NCBI GenBank assembly: GCA_030374805.1
Contig: JARGSG010000207.1
Span: 558,001 to 622,000 of the forward strand
Direction: 5' to 3'
Length of the DNA: 64,000 nt
From: Gracilaria gracilis
Taxonomy: Eukaryota; Rhodophyta; Florideophyceae; Gracilariales; Gracilariaceae
This document shows, one piece after another, positions 1 through 12,088 of this stretch. Both the position numbers and the translations under genes were made by a program. Every line of letters begins with the position of its first letter. Position 1 is the stretch's first letter. Below the pieces are notes generated by a model. It worked only from the letters and a program-made list of their open reading frames with translations, did not search any database and was not told where the DNA came from.

Positions 1-357
1 GGTCCGAGTAGGACTGTGCTACGGCTTGTCGATCCACATGCAGTGGCGGCTCAGCAAAGAGCTGCTTGCAAGCCAATTACGGGCTCGTGTTAGACTGCTT
101 GACGAAGATTGAATCGATGATAATCGTAGTTTAGGCAGAATGATATCCTCTCGTTCTCATCATCAATACCAATCTGCGATATCTACTTATACCCTGTTGT
201 AGATACTGTAAACCTGCAAAACCAGCATCTCAAGTGAGCTAAACTATTACAGGAGCTCGTGCAAAGAACTTATCTATAACTTAATACATATTGACAGATC
301 CAACCATCAAACCGTCCAACTTGCATCCCCTCTCGGAGGAATACACACTTTCCTACA
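1..357 (-). repeat. Copia 3' LTR (truncated by window edge)
   Basis: Direct repeat of 5526-5883, with scattered substitutions and small indels. It ends in CCTACA, the same end as the other copy. The visible divergence is clearly greater than that between the gypsy LTRs further right, so this insertion looks older. Confidence 0.85.
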
Positions 358-389
358 CACAAAGATTTTTCTTTTGAACAAAGTTCAAA

Positions 390-3300
390 CTAATGTTTTT
401 CAACCCATCCTTGCGGATTAATATGAAGTTCATTTGCCTCTAACAGTCGCCAGAGTCGATATGTGTTTTGTATCATTCCTTTCGTTATACCATCAGAAAC
501 ATTCTCACTCCCTGGCATCCACGCTAAAAAGCGAAGCTCTCCTTTTGAATGGCACTCGCGCATAGATGCGACGTCGATCTGTAGGCGTTTCTCGAGGGTC
601 GCACTACTCTTCGCGATAACATTGAAGACCATACGGGAGTCGACATAGGCATCGATGAGAATCTCACGTCCCAGTATATCCTCTAGCATGCTTTTGGTAA
701 CAAAAGCTTTGTCAAACCCATAGAGTAACCCATGGATTTCTGCTGCTATTACCGACCTTGTCACTCTCTTGCAACGGAAACTGCCATAATGCAGGATATT
801 TGCTCTATTCATAGCTTTTACCAGAACCACGACGAATCCAATTTGCGATTTCATATTATACGTATTGGCAAATGATGCGTCGGTGAAGAACGCAATACGA
901 ATTGAGCTAAGATCAAGCGGCACAAACTTCAAACCCACATTCGCCGTAGCGGTACAGCGCTCCACAACTTTGTTGAGCTCCTTGTAGTCTTTCGGGCTCG
1001 GGTTCTTGCATGAACTGGCAAGCAACTGAACCGACGCACACAAATCTGGTCTCGTACAACACCCGATATTTTAGATTTGGGCTCTCGTGCTTCCAAATTC
1101 TTCTGCATTGAACAACTTTTACATTGATTGTAGCTTCTCTTCTTGAGATAAGGTGAAAACGTTCCGGTTCAATTTTGATATCACCACTCCATTAAATTCT
1201 TAACTCATTCCACTTTGCAAAATCTTTCTTGGCTTGCTTTGCACGGTTTGAAATCTCTTACATTCTTTTACCTCATCCAGCAAAAAATGTTCACTGCCGA
1301 TTCCAAACGAGTCGTCCACTTGCAGAGCAACGATTCCTTCCAAAGAATTCTAATTTCGCCGGTAGAGTAGACAAACGTCTGGTTTCGTTGGAAACATCCC
1401 CAAATGTTTCTTGTGATGAGCATGGTACGTAACAAACCAATAAAGACCACTCTCTGGGATACCGTGGAGCGGTTTGAGAACACGCAAAACCTTGTTCTTC
1501 TCCAAGCCCATTTCTTTCGGTGGTGTAAGGTAAATATCTCGTTCGATTGGGGAGGCGGATTGAACATATGCTTGGGATATGTCCCTGACATATGCCTTGT
1601 AGTTCGGGAACAAAGCCGCGACAGATAATGCCACTCGTTGACCTAGACGTGATACTGTGAGAGACTTCGTGGCAATGTGTATGGCCCCTTTGTCGCGGAA
1701 GTCTTATGCCACGAGTCGTGATTTGTCAAACTTATGGCCATCAACAGTCTTAACCAGGCCCACCCATCGACTACCGAATATTCTGGTGTTGTCCGGAATA
1801 GTCTCAATGCCAACAATTTCGAAGGTCTTTCTTTTCAGTAATTCAGAAAGCTTCTCTTGTCTCGATACAGAGAAGGATTTTCCAGAGCTCTCCTGTGTCA
1901 AAATCTTTGGCTGTTGTGGAATTGCCGAACATTGCCGCCAGAAGAACATCCGATATGTCCTCAACTTGATTCTTCTTCAAAGACCTGTCCAATTCATCAT
2001 CTTGATTTTTCTTCAAAGAGGTGTCAAATTCACCATCCTCTGATAGCCGGTTTTCAATCCGATCATCATCACTCAAACCGCCGCTCACCTTGCGCTTTTG
2101 GAGTTCGAAGTAGTCAGCTCCAAATTGGAATTAGTAACAGGTGTGACGATGTGGGATCTGAAGAGCCTCCTCCCGTGTGGTAACTGCACGATTACAGTCT
2201 CACCCTCGACTTGTATGAATGGAAAAGGTCCTTCTCACTTTCTCGACGTGTCTCGAAATACGTAAACAGGGGATCCTGCTGGTAGCTTCAGAAGCCTCTC
2301 GCTATGCTCCTTTCCTTTCGTGCCACGGCTGTGCTTCAAACCGAAGGCTATTCGCCGTTTTTCTTGCTCCTTCTGTACCTCCTTTTTGGCGGCTTCGAGC
2401 GCTGCGGCCCTTTGTAGCTGTGTCTTGGCTGGAGTTCTTCGGGACGGAAGTGGAAGAGAACCAAAAAAAAGGAGAGTGGGGCAAAGACCCTCTGGTCCTA
2501 TCGTATCGTTCACGGATTTGACGACCATTTGTAGGCAGTCTGCATCTGTTTCCGTACGGGACATCATTTCTCTGATCTTTAGATAGGCAGTTCGCAATGT
2601 TCAATGATATCTCTCGACATGTGACATTGTGGAAGGCGATTCTACTGGTGCCTGCAGGACCGATATACCGTCAGTCTCAGCTGAGTCGGGAAATTCTTTC
2701 GAGACAAAGTTGCTACCCTGATCGACCCGTAGAAAATCGCGAGGACCGAGATAGAGACGCGACCAGCATCGCAGAAAGGCTTTCCAAACATCTGAGGAAC
2801 GAACGCGGTGGAGAAACAAAGTAGCGCTGTAGTGTGTGGCCTCATCAACCGCATGCATAATAGGTCTGTTGTTGATATACATGATATCAATCGCCACAAT
2901 GTGATTGAATTTCAAATCGTCTGTGCCAATCGTTATTTTGAACCTATGCGGGCTAGAAGCATGTGTAGCATAAGTGTTACATGCTTTGGAAAGTTCATCG
3001 ATCGCCTCACGAACGTCTTTGGTCATCTTCTCTGGTCTGCCGCGTTTGAGAAATTTCGTAAAGGTATGAACACTTGGGTGTCCAAAGACTCGGTGAAGCT
3101 TTCTCAGCTCAGCTTCAGTTTAAAGTGAGTAATCGAGATCGCTTGGCTCCCATTTGTGAACAAGGAAGTAGTTCTTAGACGTGAGTGGCTGTGTGAGGTG
3201 TTTGTACATCACATGACGCTTCTGGATATTTATCTCTAAGCCATTCTCAATCATATCCTTCATGATGTGGAGATTTGGTCCATTGCCAGGCAGGATTTGA

Positions 3301-5385
3301 AACTGGACATCGATGACAAGCTCCAGGTCCTTAAATGGTATAGGGATGGTGGCAGTTCCAATAGCTCTCTTCGTGCCCCCTATTCCTGTAAGACTTCTCG
3401 TGTCATTCTGCAGCAGACGACATGGTACATGAAACTCATCGCAGTAGGCTTTGTACTGAGTGTACGACATGACCGAGGAGCGGTTGGCACACGTATATAG
3501 AAAGATGCTTTTGAATTCGTTGATTTCGCCTTGGGATAGTTCTTCGTTCATCGTCGCCAAAGCGGCATGAAGATCTGTACTGTACGTGGTTCCATGAACA
3601 AAAGAGGCGTTTGCCAAACGCTGCTCATCTTTCTTGTGAAGGGACATTTTATCTTCGGCGATGTACCAGATTTCGTCTTTTTCACCATCAGAATATTCAT
3701 CTGAAGAGTAGATATAGTTGACTTGATCATCTTCGTCCTCTCCAGAGTCCTTTTCCAATATGTCTTCCATCACATGTGCCATATCATCGACTGTGAGATA
3801 CGCAGACGGTCTGTTTTTGCGCATACGATCAATTGCTGCCTTCACTTCTAAAGGACTGTGGCACCTTCGTGCGAGGTGATCTTCCCCACACACGTAGCAT
3901 CTCTTCTTGCCTCGAAAAGATCCAGAAAAAATCTTCCGATTCTTTGCGTGATTTCTCTTCGTGTATCTTCTGAAATTCTTCTTCGCCTCGCCTCCATAAG
4001 TATTACCGAGGCTGTAGTCTTCTCGATGTGAATTCGCTTTATTCGTGCTAAACACGAATGCACCTGCAGACCGGGGTTCGCTGGAGAGAAAGGTTGCAAT
4101 TCTACTGCGAGCGTCTTGCGATGTACCCAGAATTCGCTCACGCAGTGACTGTGTGATTTGATTTGTATCGACCTGCAACCTTTAGTTGGTCTCTGAGGAG
4201 GTTGTCTGTCCTGTACGACAGGTCGAGCTGTTTTTGCAATTGCGAAAGCTTATGACAAAAAGAGCGGAAGACTTCCAATTCGCTCTTTTCGGGACTCTCT
4301 CGCATGAATTGAGATAACCTGAGCGACTGCCAGAGAATTAAGGTCCTGTTGCGTTGCTCGTCACTGATGTAGTTATCGATAAGCAGCTGAAGCATATCCT
4401 CGTAAGACGCTCCAGGTCGATAGTTTCCAACGTATAGGGACAAAGCGTCTTCGTCTAACATCACCGGCATAGCTTCAACCTTCTCTTTATCTGTCAGCTT
4501 GCAAACACGGGCCATGGTATCGTAGAACTCCAGGAACTAACGCAAATCATCATCGAATCCGCCACAGAAACGCTTTCGTCCTTGGTGGGCTTTGATAATG
4601 CCATTCAGGCCTAGCGAACGCCCATCAGAATCATTGAGAGAATAGTCAGCGGCCTTATGTCTCAAACGCTCTGATGAATGAACCGTGATGTTTGGGAGGA
4701 CATCTTGTACCCTGGTTCGAGAATGTGGCTTGTACGATGCCTGACGATCGGATTTCCTAACTTCTGGTTCAGGTTCATCTTCGTTGCGATTTGAAGCGGG
4801 GGACTCAGCGTTTGTTGCTGGATCTTTCTTCCACTGCAGAGAGTGGGATGATTTCGAAGATGCGCCATGACGGCTCATATGAGGCTCCGAACCAACTGCG
4901 ACATTGTTGTTACGGTTTTCTCTTGTCCAAGCTACAGACGGAATGTTTACGTTATCAACCGCGACAAATGCTGACTGAGTCAGACATTCAGAGAGGGCTT
5001 TATTCCGTGGAAACCCTTGCTGTCGTTTGACATAACCTTCGCGCCCAATGAGAAACTCTATCCACTTTAGCGTAGTTGCCTTCGAGAGGACTGCAATTTT
5101 CTGCACTCTGAACGTGGCTGGGAACTCAAGCCATAGCCATTCACCTCTGTAATTAGTTTCGTTTAAAGCTTCGGGCGTTTCCATTGCATAAGATTCGACA
5201 TCAGACTTGTACTGAGTAACGAGCTCCGCAGTAGCGCCGTCGGGCGGAGGGTCGGGGTCGCCAATCTCGTTGAGAGACTCGTCTGTGGCAGATAAGACTG
5301 CTGGAAACGGTGAAACCTCGTCACCCGTAGGTGTGGGATCAGAAATGTCCACTTCCGCAGCGAGGTTGTTTTCCAAGGTAGCCAT
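390..5385 (-). pseudogene. Copia gag-pol remnant
   Basis: Read on the minus strand. Residues from 5385 to about 4140 are gag-like without recognisable motifs. The piece 4178-3120 carries a zinc knuckle (CYVCGEDHLARRC, with three rather than four residues before the His) and a protease-like segment in which the expected Asp of the D-[ST]-G site reads Tyr. The piece 3026-2235 is integrase, with the core segments AIDIMYI and VDQGSNF. It is broken by one TGA codon after the residues VERYH near 2600. The pieces 1964-1704 and 1634-1350 are reverse transcriptase (YVRDISQAYVQS and VLKPLHGIPESG). The piece 1043-390 is copia-type RNase H (AFFTDASFAN, then SQIGFVV). The 1044-1350 stretch and other joins are frameshifted. 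No intact product is possible. Confidence 0.85.
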
Positions 5386-5510
5386 ATCTGGTGTGTGTTA
5401 GAAGTGCTGGTGCACAAAAACAGCTGGAGCATTTATAACTGTTCACACAACTGTAGGAGTCGACTGCAGTTTGGTTCAGTGAGGTCCAACTGGTGGACGA
5501 CAAAGAAGCG

Positions 5511-5883
5511 TGACAGTCGGCGACCGGTCCCAGTAGGACTGTGCTACGGTTTGTAGAGCCAAATGCAGTGGCGGCTCAGCAAAGAGCTGCTTGCAAGCCA
5601 ATTACGGCCTCGTTGTGAGGCTGCTTGACGAAGATTGAATCGATGATAATCGTAGTTTATGCAGAATGATATCCTCTCGTTCTCATCATCAATACCAATC
5701 TGCGATATCTACTTATACCATGTTTTAGATACTGTAAACCTGCAAAACCAACATCTCAAGTGAGCTAAACTATTACAGGAGCTCGTGCAAAGGACTTATC
5801 TATAACGTAATACATATTGATAGATCCAATCACCAAACCGTCCAACTTCCAACTCCTCTCGTAAGAATACACATTTTCCTACA
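5511..5883 (-). repeat. Copia 5' LTR, 373 bp
   Basis: Begins TGACAGTCGG and ends CCTACA, so it has the TG...CA ends of an LTR. It matches 1-357 along its length. Inside it, on the element side, lies the primer-binding region (left of 5511). I could not assign that region to a tRNA. Confidence 0.85.
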
Positions 5884-5989
5884 TCACCAACACACGTGGT
5901 GCCAACCCCGATCCTTGCTCAACTCTCTACCCCCGTCGTGACGGCTTGGCCTCGGCTTACAGCCGACTTAGTCGTGCCTTGCCATAGAG

Positions 5990-7075
5990 GTTCTCTCTGC
6001 TGACTACCCTCCTACAGAGGAAGATCTCGGACGTCTTCGTGGTGTCTTTCCGCCTCTGGCGTTGCACTACACCTCCGGCCTCACCGGCTTCCCCTTCCGT
6101 GACGCTAATGGCGTGCTCCGCCAATGTCACCCAATCATCGCGAGCTACTGCGCAGACATCCGGGAAGCAAAGGACATTCTCGCCATTTCCCACGGCACCC
6201 ACCCCCAGCATCCATGCCACCGATGTACCATCCCACGATCCGACCTCTACCTACCCATTCCATCCCCCGCTCTTCGATCCCAGACCCAGATTCTCGCTGC
6301 CCGCAAATCACACTCTGCCCTCCTCCAAGATGCTGAAAAGGTCCTCCTCGCCAGAAAGCCCAGAATCGCCCGAAACACCAAGGAAAAAACCGTTGAAGCA
6401 CTCCACTCCCTTTCCCTTGCAAAATACTCCTCCCTCTTCGAATCTTACCCACTCCTTAACATCACCTCTCTTTTCTCCGCTTACATATTTCCCCTTTGAA
6501 CAACTCCGTAACTTCCACATCGACATCTCCAAGCTCATCAAGCTCGCAGTCATCGAGAGACTCAAGTCAGAATCACTTTTTACTACCCCCCGTTCCTCCA
6601 AGTCCTGTCGTTCGTTCAACTCCGTCCGCTTCTCCATCCCGAAAAACGCGAACACCATCCTCAACGCCATCGAAAAGCACTCCCCAGCCACAGGACTCTA
6701 CATTGACTTTCTTCCTCCGACAACGGTCAGTCCCTTAACGATATCTTCACCTCTGACGGCCTACGTGTTATGCTCGAAGCAAAAGACTACCGCTCACTTG
6801 ACATGGTCTTCCCCTTCATCAACGCCTATTTCGATCGCTGCTGTGACGACAAGGTCGACGCAGCTCCCATCACTTCCGTTTTCACCAAGTACTCCGATCT
6901 TCTTTTTTTGTTCATGAGGTACAACACCTTTGCAGAATGGTCCGAATCTTGCCTCACCGACCTCTAATTGCAAATCCGCTCCTTCAAGCGCACAGCCGTA
7001 CTCGTTCTCGGCCGACACCGCACTTCCAGCCTTGGCACCCTCACGTTCCATCTTCTTGATTAAAATGACTGGCAA
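5990..7075 (+). pseudogene. Tnp2/Plavaka (CACTA-group) transposase remnant
   Basis: A plus-strand reading near 6062-6240 gives LTGFPFRDANGVLRQCHPI, followed by a YCADIREAKD segment and a CHRC cysteine pair. This pattern is typical of Tnp2-type transposases of the Plavaka/CACTA group. Further in-frame fragments occur at 6770-6967 (LDMVFPFINAYFDRCC) and just beyond, in a second frame (SLGTLTFHLLD), again resembling the C-terminal part of that family. The pieces lie in different frames with stops between them, so the gene is dead. The base composition is C-rich on the plus strand, unlike the AT-rich flanks. The family assignment rests on motif memory and is moderate. Confidence 0.5.
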
Positions 7076-7423
7076 ATATCTTCACCAAGGTTATGAGCAG
7101 CAGAAAAGGTTTAAACTAGTTAGAAATTACATTGTTTAAAGACATAATGAAGAACGAAAAGCTTACAGTTTAAGAGCGGAACAAACGAAAATAGAGAATT
7201 TACGATACAGCAATTATCGTAGAAAGTCTCGTGTCCATCAGTTACACGCACCACCCGAAATTTGCCCCACGGAATTTGTCAACTGTACTTTACGCCGTTG
7301 GTATCGCGTAGCCTTGCATTTCGAAGATGGTCAGACTTAGAAGGTCAGGATCTCGTAGTGGTACCGACGGTAACCACCTCATGGTTCGTCAAGATGAGTA
7401 CTAAATTGGGCGTGCGCGCGCTC
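7076..7423. other. No gene seen
   Basis: AT-rich at first, then mixed. No open frame with recognisable similarity, no clear terminal repeat and no RNA gene were seen. It would be expected to hold the left end of the Harbinger element if that end survives, but no inverted repeat to the 13633-14161 segment was found by eye. Confidence 0.4.
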
Positions 7424-8519
7424 GTAGTAGTCGACGACTCAAACTTTTCAAATTGCTGTAGTTGCTGACACAGATCCTTTACTGTTGCTTCATTTGTGGA
7501 ATGAAGTTCAAAGCGCAGAAGATGATGTCCACAACTTGAGAACAAGACTTCGGTTCATCCAGCAAACGACTTTCAACTTAAACGTCTATTCGGATGAGCA
7601 ATGTCTCCATGATTTCAGATTCCGCCGCAATGATATTGGAAGAGTAGCTGCAGTTATGAACTGGGAAACAAACCACACTGCACGTAACCGATATAAATGC
7701 GACTCTATTACTGCATGCTGCATTATTCTCAAGCGCCTAGCCTCAGCCCACACATGGTATGACCTTGAACCAATGTTCGGAATGCGGTACAGTCATATAA
7801 GCGAAGTTTTTTGGGAAGCATTAGAGCGCTTCGTAGAGGCAAGGAGTAGCCTAATTACTGAACTGCAATATGAGCTCCTCGCCGAACAGAGCGCCATCTA
7901 CGCTGAGGCTCTACGTAATCGTGGTGCTCCATTGGAAAGATGTGTGAGCTTTATTGATTGTACAGAAATAGTGATGTGCCGTCCAGGCGGAGAGGGATGC
8001 AATCAAAGAGCTTGCTATTCTGGGCATATTCGCAAGCACTGCCTAAAGTATCAGACAATTTCTGCGCCGGATGGTCTTATCTTTCTTCTTTTCGGACCGA
8101 TAGTAGGAAGGAGACACGATCTGACACTGTTGAAGAGAAGTGGAAGAGAGCCGATCATGCAAAGTTGTGTGGTTATAAACGGCCTCCAGCATTATGTTTA
8201 TGGAGATCCGGCATACCTTTTACGCCCATGGTTGCAGACAGCCTTCGAGAGGCTCTTTGTTTCAAATCAGTAGCTTGAATATAATGCATCAATGAATGCT
8301 CTACGGTCTTCTGTAGAATGGAAATACAAGGACTTGAAACAGATCTGGGTTCGTAATGCATTTTCTCGCCTCTTGTGCGTGCGTCGTGTTCCGATTGCGC
8401 TTCTCTACATATCTTCAGCTCTGTTGCTCAACTTCAAGACGTGTCTGGAAAAGGGTGGACAGGTGAGCAAGTACTTCGAGTGTGAAGCACCAAACTTTGA
8501 CAATTATTGTGCTTTATGA
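7424..8519 (+). pseudogene. PIF/Harbinger (HARBI1-like) DDE transposase with one nonsense codon
   Basis: One frame runs from about 7424 to the TGA at 8517-8519, broken only by TAG at 8271-8273. The DDE_4-type nuclease core is clear: FIDCTEIVMCRPGG carries the first catalytic Asp, followed by NQRACYSGHIRKHCLKYQ. FGPIVGRRHDLTLL carries the second Asp, then YVYGDPAYLLRPW. After the stop the same frame continues with EWKYKDLKQIW, which holds the final acidic residue, and a C-terminal helix region (ALLYISSALLLNF). The N-terminal methionine is not obvious. With a single inactivating codon the copy is fairly young or could be suppressed. In functional elements of this family the partner is a Myb-like protein, found here at 12654-13632. 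Confidence 0.85.
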
Positions 8520-8569
8520 TTGTCTTCTCCTCCCTCCAAAAGAACACATAAGTTCTATAGCTAACCTTT

Positions 8570-10770
8570 CGTTCATGCGTATAGAGTACGGGAAAAACTT
8601 TCTACAACTGGAGCTTCTACCTTATATTGGATCTGAAGCAGGATCTGAAATGAAAAAGTCGTACTATTTGGGGTACCTGGTGAACAAACTGCTTCATGCA
8701 GCTCTCGGTAGACAGCACGAAGATGACCGTGATCATTACGGTAACAAATTGTTGGATCTGGCGGGACCACTACTGCCTACTTTATTCAGACAGCCTTTGG
8801 ACGTTAGAGCAAGCGCGAAGGGAATTATAAATGCAGGAGAGGATGTGGATCTTAATTCTATGGTTAAGTCCTCCATTATTACGAATGGGCTTGAATACGC
8901 TCTCTGTACCTGCAATTGGAACTCAGCAGGCAGTGCTCCGACAAAGACTGGGGTTTCCCAAGTGCTCAACCACCTGACACTTTCATCCTCCCTGTCTCAT
9001 CTTCGAAGAATTAATTCGCCCATTGGGAGAGAAGAAAAGCTGGCAAAGCCTCGGCAGCTTCACAATACTCACTGAGGCATGATATGTCCAGCCAAAATTC
9101 CTGGAGGGCAGGTATGTGGGCTAGTTAAGAACCTGGCTTTAATGGCCTACATTTTTGTAGGGTCGCAAGCTGCACCGGTACAAATCTTTCTCGAGGAGTG
9201 AAGCACACACCAGCTTATGGAGATTGCTCCCGGTCAAGTTGCTAAAGCGAGGAGGGTGTTCGTCAACGGAGCATGGGTGGGTATCCATCACAAAGCGGAA
9301 GGTCTGGCTGATACGTTGCGAAGCTTAAGACGGAAAGGAGACATTAACTTCGAAGTTTCTATTGTAAGGGATCATCAACGGCGAGAACTACGGATTTATA
9401 CCGATGCAGGTCGTATAAGCCGGCCTTTGTTTGTCGTCGAACAGAAAGAAAACCAGATGAGCATGGGTGGCGCAAATTGCAGCTCAAAATTCGCAAGCGG
9501 CATGTACTTGCCCTTGCTAGTGCAGAAGATGAGGACAGTCGAGAGTTCGACCCAGATATCTGCGCATTTTATAGCTTACTAGTTCTGGGGCTAATTGAAT
9601 ATGTAGATTGTGAGGAGGAGGAAACAATCATGATTGCCATGTTAATGAGTGACTTGGAAAAGAGAAACCATTCGGCACAGTACACACATTGTAAGATCCA
9701 TCCGGCAATGATTCTTGGCGTTTGTGTGTCAATCATCCCCTTTCCAGGCCACAATCAAAGTTCTCGTAATATGTACCAATCGGCAATGAGAAAGCAAGCA
9801 ATGGGTGTTTACATAACGAACTTCAGTCTCAGAATAGATACACAGGCTCACGTATTGTACTATCCGTAGAAGCCACTAGTGTGTACGTGTGCGATGCAGC
9901 ATTTAAAATTTCGTGCCTTGCCTTCAGGTATCAACGCAGTTGTCGCTATCGCTTGTTCTTCTGGTTACAACCAGGAAGATTCTGTCATTGTGTCTCAGTC
10001 TGGAATTGATCCTGGACTGTTTCGATCCGTCTACTTCAGAAGTTTCCATGACAAAGAAAAGGGACATCTTGCAGGCCTTCAAGAAAAATTGGAAGTTCCC
10101 AATATGCACGGTTGTTTGGGGGTTAAACCTGGGGCATGTGACAAACTTGCGGATGATCTGGTACGTGAAGGAACTCGCATTGCGGGTAATGGTATTCTTG
10201 TTGGCAAAGTTACTCCTTTAGCTGAAATTCCTGGAATGCAGCCGGGTATGCAAAGCATCTGCGGGTGCAAAGAAGAAGAAGAATCTGTCCCAGGGCGCGA
10301 AATCAACCGAGAACGATGTGGTGGACCAAGTGCTACTGGAAATGAAAGAGGAGGGTGCCAGATTTGTTTCCGTAAGGCTTCGTTCTGTAGAAAAACCTCA
10401 GATTGGATACAAGTTCTGATCAAGACATGGTCAGAAGGGAACAATCGGCATTACGTACAGGCAAGAAGATATGCCTTTCACTTCAGAAGGTATTATCCCA
10501 GATATCAGTGTCAATCCATACCCCATTCTATCCCGAATGACCATGAAGCAACTAATTGAATGCTTGCTGGGTAAAGTTTCTGCTATAAAGGGTACCGAAG
10601 GTGATGTTACTCCGCTCACTAATGGTACAATTGAAGATATTGAAAAGATTCCATTACAAGCTGGTTACCAACCACATGGGTGGGAGCTGATGCACAATAG
10701 AGTTCATTGTGTCCATTGAATGGACATACTGGAAGTCCGCTAGAAGCGCACATATTCCTGGGTCACAGCA
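8570..10770 (+). pseudogene. Intronless fragment of RNA polymerase II subunit 2 (RPB2)
   Basis: Collinear pieces of RPB2 run through this stretch in several frames without introns: EDDRDHYGNKLLDLAGPLL near 8720, LSHLRRINSPIGREEKLAKP near 8995, and [12 protein letters not shown] near 9258. Further on come [18 protein letters not shown] at about 9815-9866 followed by a TAG where a Gln codon is expected, then GYNQEDSVI near 9964. Last are [20 protein letters not shown] near 10471 and NGHTGSPLEAHIFLGH near 10718. The N-terminal third and the C-terminal clamp and zinc region are absent. Stops and frameshifts make it non-functional. Lack of introns and truncation suggest a retrocopy or captured cDNA, although an intronless parent gene is also possible. 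Confidence 0.85.
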
Positions 10771-10796
10771 AGTCATTGAGTTGTTGACGTACGAAA

Positions 10797-11024
10797 ATGT
10801 ACTGGTGGGCAATCATGTATTCCCTTCAGATGCGGGGGGTGACAAACGCAGCTGTTATTCGCGGCGCCTTGCGAGCGGAAAACCCCAAATTGCTGACTGC
10901 TGTTCTGCTACAGAGCCTGTACAAGCAGCCCAAGGAAACACTGGAGCAGGTGTGCAACTTCCTTTCAAGGCCTTCTTTGCGATGCATCACAGCTTATCGA
11001 ATACAAACGTGCTGCTGCAAGTGA
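10797..11024 (+). other. Unrecognised ORF fragment, possibly another captured gene piece
   Basis: A 75-codon ATG frame whose centre (NAAVIRGALRAENPKLLTAV, then LLQSLYKQPKETLEQV) looks like real amphipathic helical protein rather than noise. It follows the RPB2 fragment directly. I do not recognise the family. Confidence 0.3.
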
Positions 11025-12088
11025 TGCACTTTCTGTTCGACTAACAAGCCACAACATTTCGCTTCCCTTCCATTCCAGCTTTTGAAATTACAAAACCTCA
11101 TTGAAATGGAGAAGAATGATCCTTTACCTTTGAACGTTGCGTCGCAATTATGCAACTTCGATAGTTTGTCGAGACGCACCCACTTCATCGCATTTGAATT
11201 TCATGACTCTGAAGTCGTGTACGTTACTACCCTCTACGTTACCCGGTATCGCGAGCGCCTCAAGCAGCACCGCTGACATGACACGAGGCGTTCAACTGCG
11301 TGACTTCACGTTCATAACGAAACTATCCAATTGCATCTTGTTCCGTCTTGCGAAGCCTGGAAGCCGTGCGCCAAGCAAAAGAATTGCAAATTGTTGTAAC
11401 AGTACTGTACTGGGATTAAACTACACTGGCGAATCGCCTATTCACTGAACAAGAAACAAGACGAGTGCTTGGATTGGCAAAGTCAAAAAGACTGTCATGG
11501 ATGAATTGCTCATTCACGTTCTCGTCGCAAGCGATGGAAAACTCGTGGAGATTTCGAGGCAATTGCATGGTACAGCGTGCAGCGGGCTTGACTCCCGCAG
11601 TTCTTGAATGAAAACTTGAAGAGCTTGTTTGCGGGCAGAGTGGGAAACACAGGGCTTCGCAGGCTTTCCTTTAAAAACGTTTACCGATAACGCAAACCTC
11701 CAGCGCTGTTGTCTGTTTGACTATCTCAGGAAGGGGTGAGAGGTTTAACTCAGACACGCATGTCATGGCGCAATTGCTAGGATCTCAATTGACTCATATG
11801 TTCGCAATGGCTGCGGATCTTGCGCTGTTTTCTATCTTTATATGGGTGGACTGGCATTACGAACATCCACAGGAAGAATCAGTGTAGTTGGACGAGAGTG
11901 AATAAACCAGTTGCGGAGATCGGGGCGTGCTTCATAACTTTGCTCTTTGCTGGTGGTATCATTCAGGTCATGGCACTTGAACGTGAGTGTGTTAAGGAGT
12001 GCTGTCCGAGACGGTTAATGCTGGTTTAAAGAAGGTGATTGAAGTACATATTGAGACAGGACATATGGGGCAGGACATGTAATGAATA
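11025..12088. other. No gene recognised
   Basis: Only short open frames occur, none with a known motif. Given the neighbours, it is probably decayed transposon or captured sequence. No RNA gene or tandem repeat was seen. Confidence 0.4.

Larger units (their letters stand above)
1..5883 (-). mobile_element. Degenerate Ty1/copia LTR retrotransposon, cut by the window start
   Basis: Two near-identical direct repeats (1-357 and 5511-5883) flank a minus-strand coding region. Its order is zinc knuckle, protease-like segment, integrase, reverse transcriptase and RNase H, which is the copia order (integrase before reverse transcriptase). Every domain is broken by stops or frame changes, so the element is dead. 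The LTR on the right is the 5' LTR in element orientation. The left LTR lacks its first roughly 15 bases because the window begins inside it, so the left target-site copy cannot be checked. The 5 bases after the right LTR are TCACC. Confidence 0.88.

Noticed and set aside
8570-10770. RPB2 segment as a functional gene with introns
   Set aside because: The frames change inside conserved domains without GT-AG junctions, and N- and C-terminal parts are missing.
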